DNA of 32,133 nucleotides. Source: an uncultured Eubacteriales bacterium. Its GTDB lineage: Bacteria > Bacillota > Clostridia > Oscillospirales > Oscillospiraceae. The notes below the pieces were generated by a model. That model did not search any database, had not been told where the DNA came from, and saw only the letters and a program-made list of their open reading frames with translations. Below are positions 32,100 to 32,133 of the stretch, piece by piece. The stretch is from assembly GCA_900544705.1 (NCBI GenBank), contig UQWH01000018.1:1-32133 (forward strand), read 5' to 3'. The translations under genes were made by a program, and so were the position numbers. Position 1 is the first letter of the stretch; each line of letters starts with the position of its first letter.

Positions 32100-32129
32100 G
32101 GCACTGTGTAAAAACACGGTGCCTTTTTT
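32100..32129 (+). terminator. Intrinsic terminator after the yjcQ-like gene
   Basis: A 10-bp stem (32100-32109 with 32114-32123, one G-T pair), loop AAAA and TTTTTT on the plus strand, 27 nt after the stop. Confidence 0.9.
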
Positions 32130-32133
32130 CATA

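Overview
The window is a moderately GC-rich Firmicutes chromosome segment. It is most likely from an anaerobic, spore-forming member of class Clostridia, with Oscillospirales (Oscillospiraceae/Ruminococcaceae) the best guess. The grounds are a division and wall cluster carrying SpoVD with PASTA domains, a MurE with the DNPR motif of meso-diaminopimelate ligases, a SpoVB-type flippase, sigma-A promoters of the TTGACA-17-TATAAT type and strong GGAGG ribosome sites. The genus assignment is inference.

Positions 1-16240 are all on the minus strand. They hold, in transcription order, a complete-looking dcw cluster: mraZ, rsmH, ftsL, spoVD, murE, murF, mraY, ftsW, murG, murA, ftsQ and ftsZ. A separate three-gene operon follows (YerC/TrpR-like regulator, SAM methyltransferase, hslO), then a promoter and the start of a tRNA-Val that runs off the window. 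The cluster makes lipid I/II (MurE, MurF, MraY, MurG), commits precursor (MurA), polymerises and cross-links septal wall (FtsW, SpoVD) and builds the divisome (FtsL, FtsQ, FtsZ). The usual murD (between mraY and ftsW) and ftsA (before ftsZ) are missing from the locus. A terminator-like hairpin sits between ftsL and spoVD, and a 10-bp-period repeat array, the likely MraZ operator, lies just upstream of mraZ.

Positions 16240-24915 hold a short-chain dehydrogenase gene broken by one in-frame TAG, then rpoC and rpoB, which have their own sigma-A promoter and are not preceded by rplJ/rplL. Positions 24935-26320 hold a NUDIX hydrolase, the manganese exporter MntP and a tRNA-Leu(GAG) with a consensus promoter, all on the minus strand.

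From 26266 the plus strand carries rsmE, a SpoVB/MOP-type flippase and a family-6 uracil-DNA-glycosylase-like enzyme. A YczE-like membrane protein and a GNAT acetyltransferase follow on the minus strand. The last ~1.25 kb (30881-32133) is a lower-GC prophage remnant: the C-terminal part of a minor capsid protein, a small unknown protein and a YjcQ-family protein, closed by a terminator.

I see no CRISPR array, insertion sequence, rRNA or clearly new defence or biosynthetic system. The most notable points are the broken dehydrogenase, the internal hairpin of the dcw cluster, the mraZ operator array, the isolated rpoBC operon with a possible divergent small RNA, and the prophage junction. All motif calls were made by eye without database searches.
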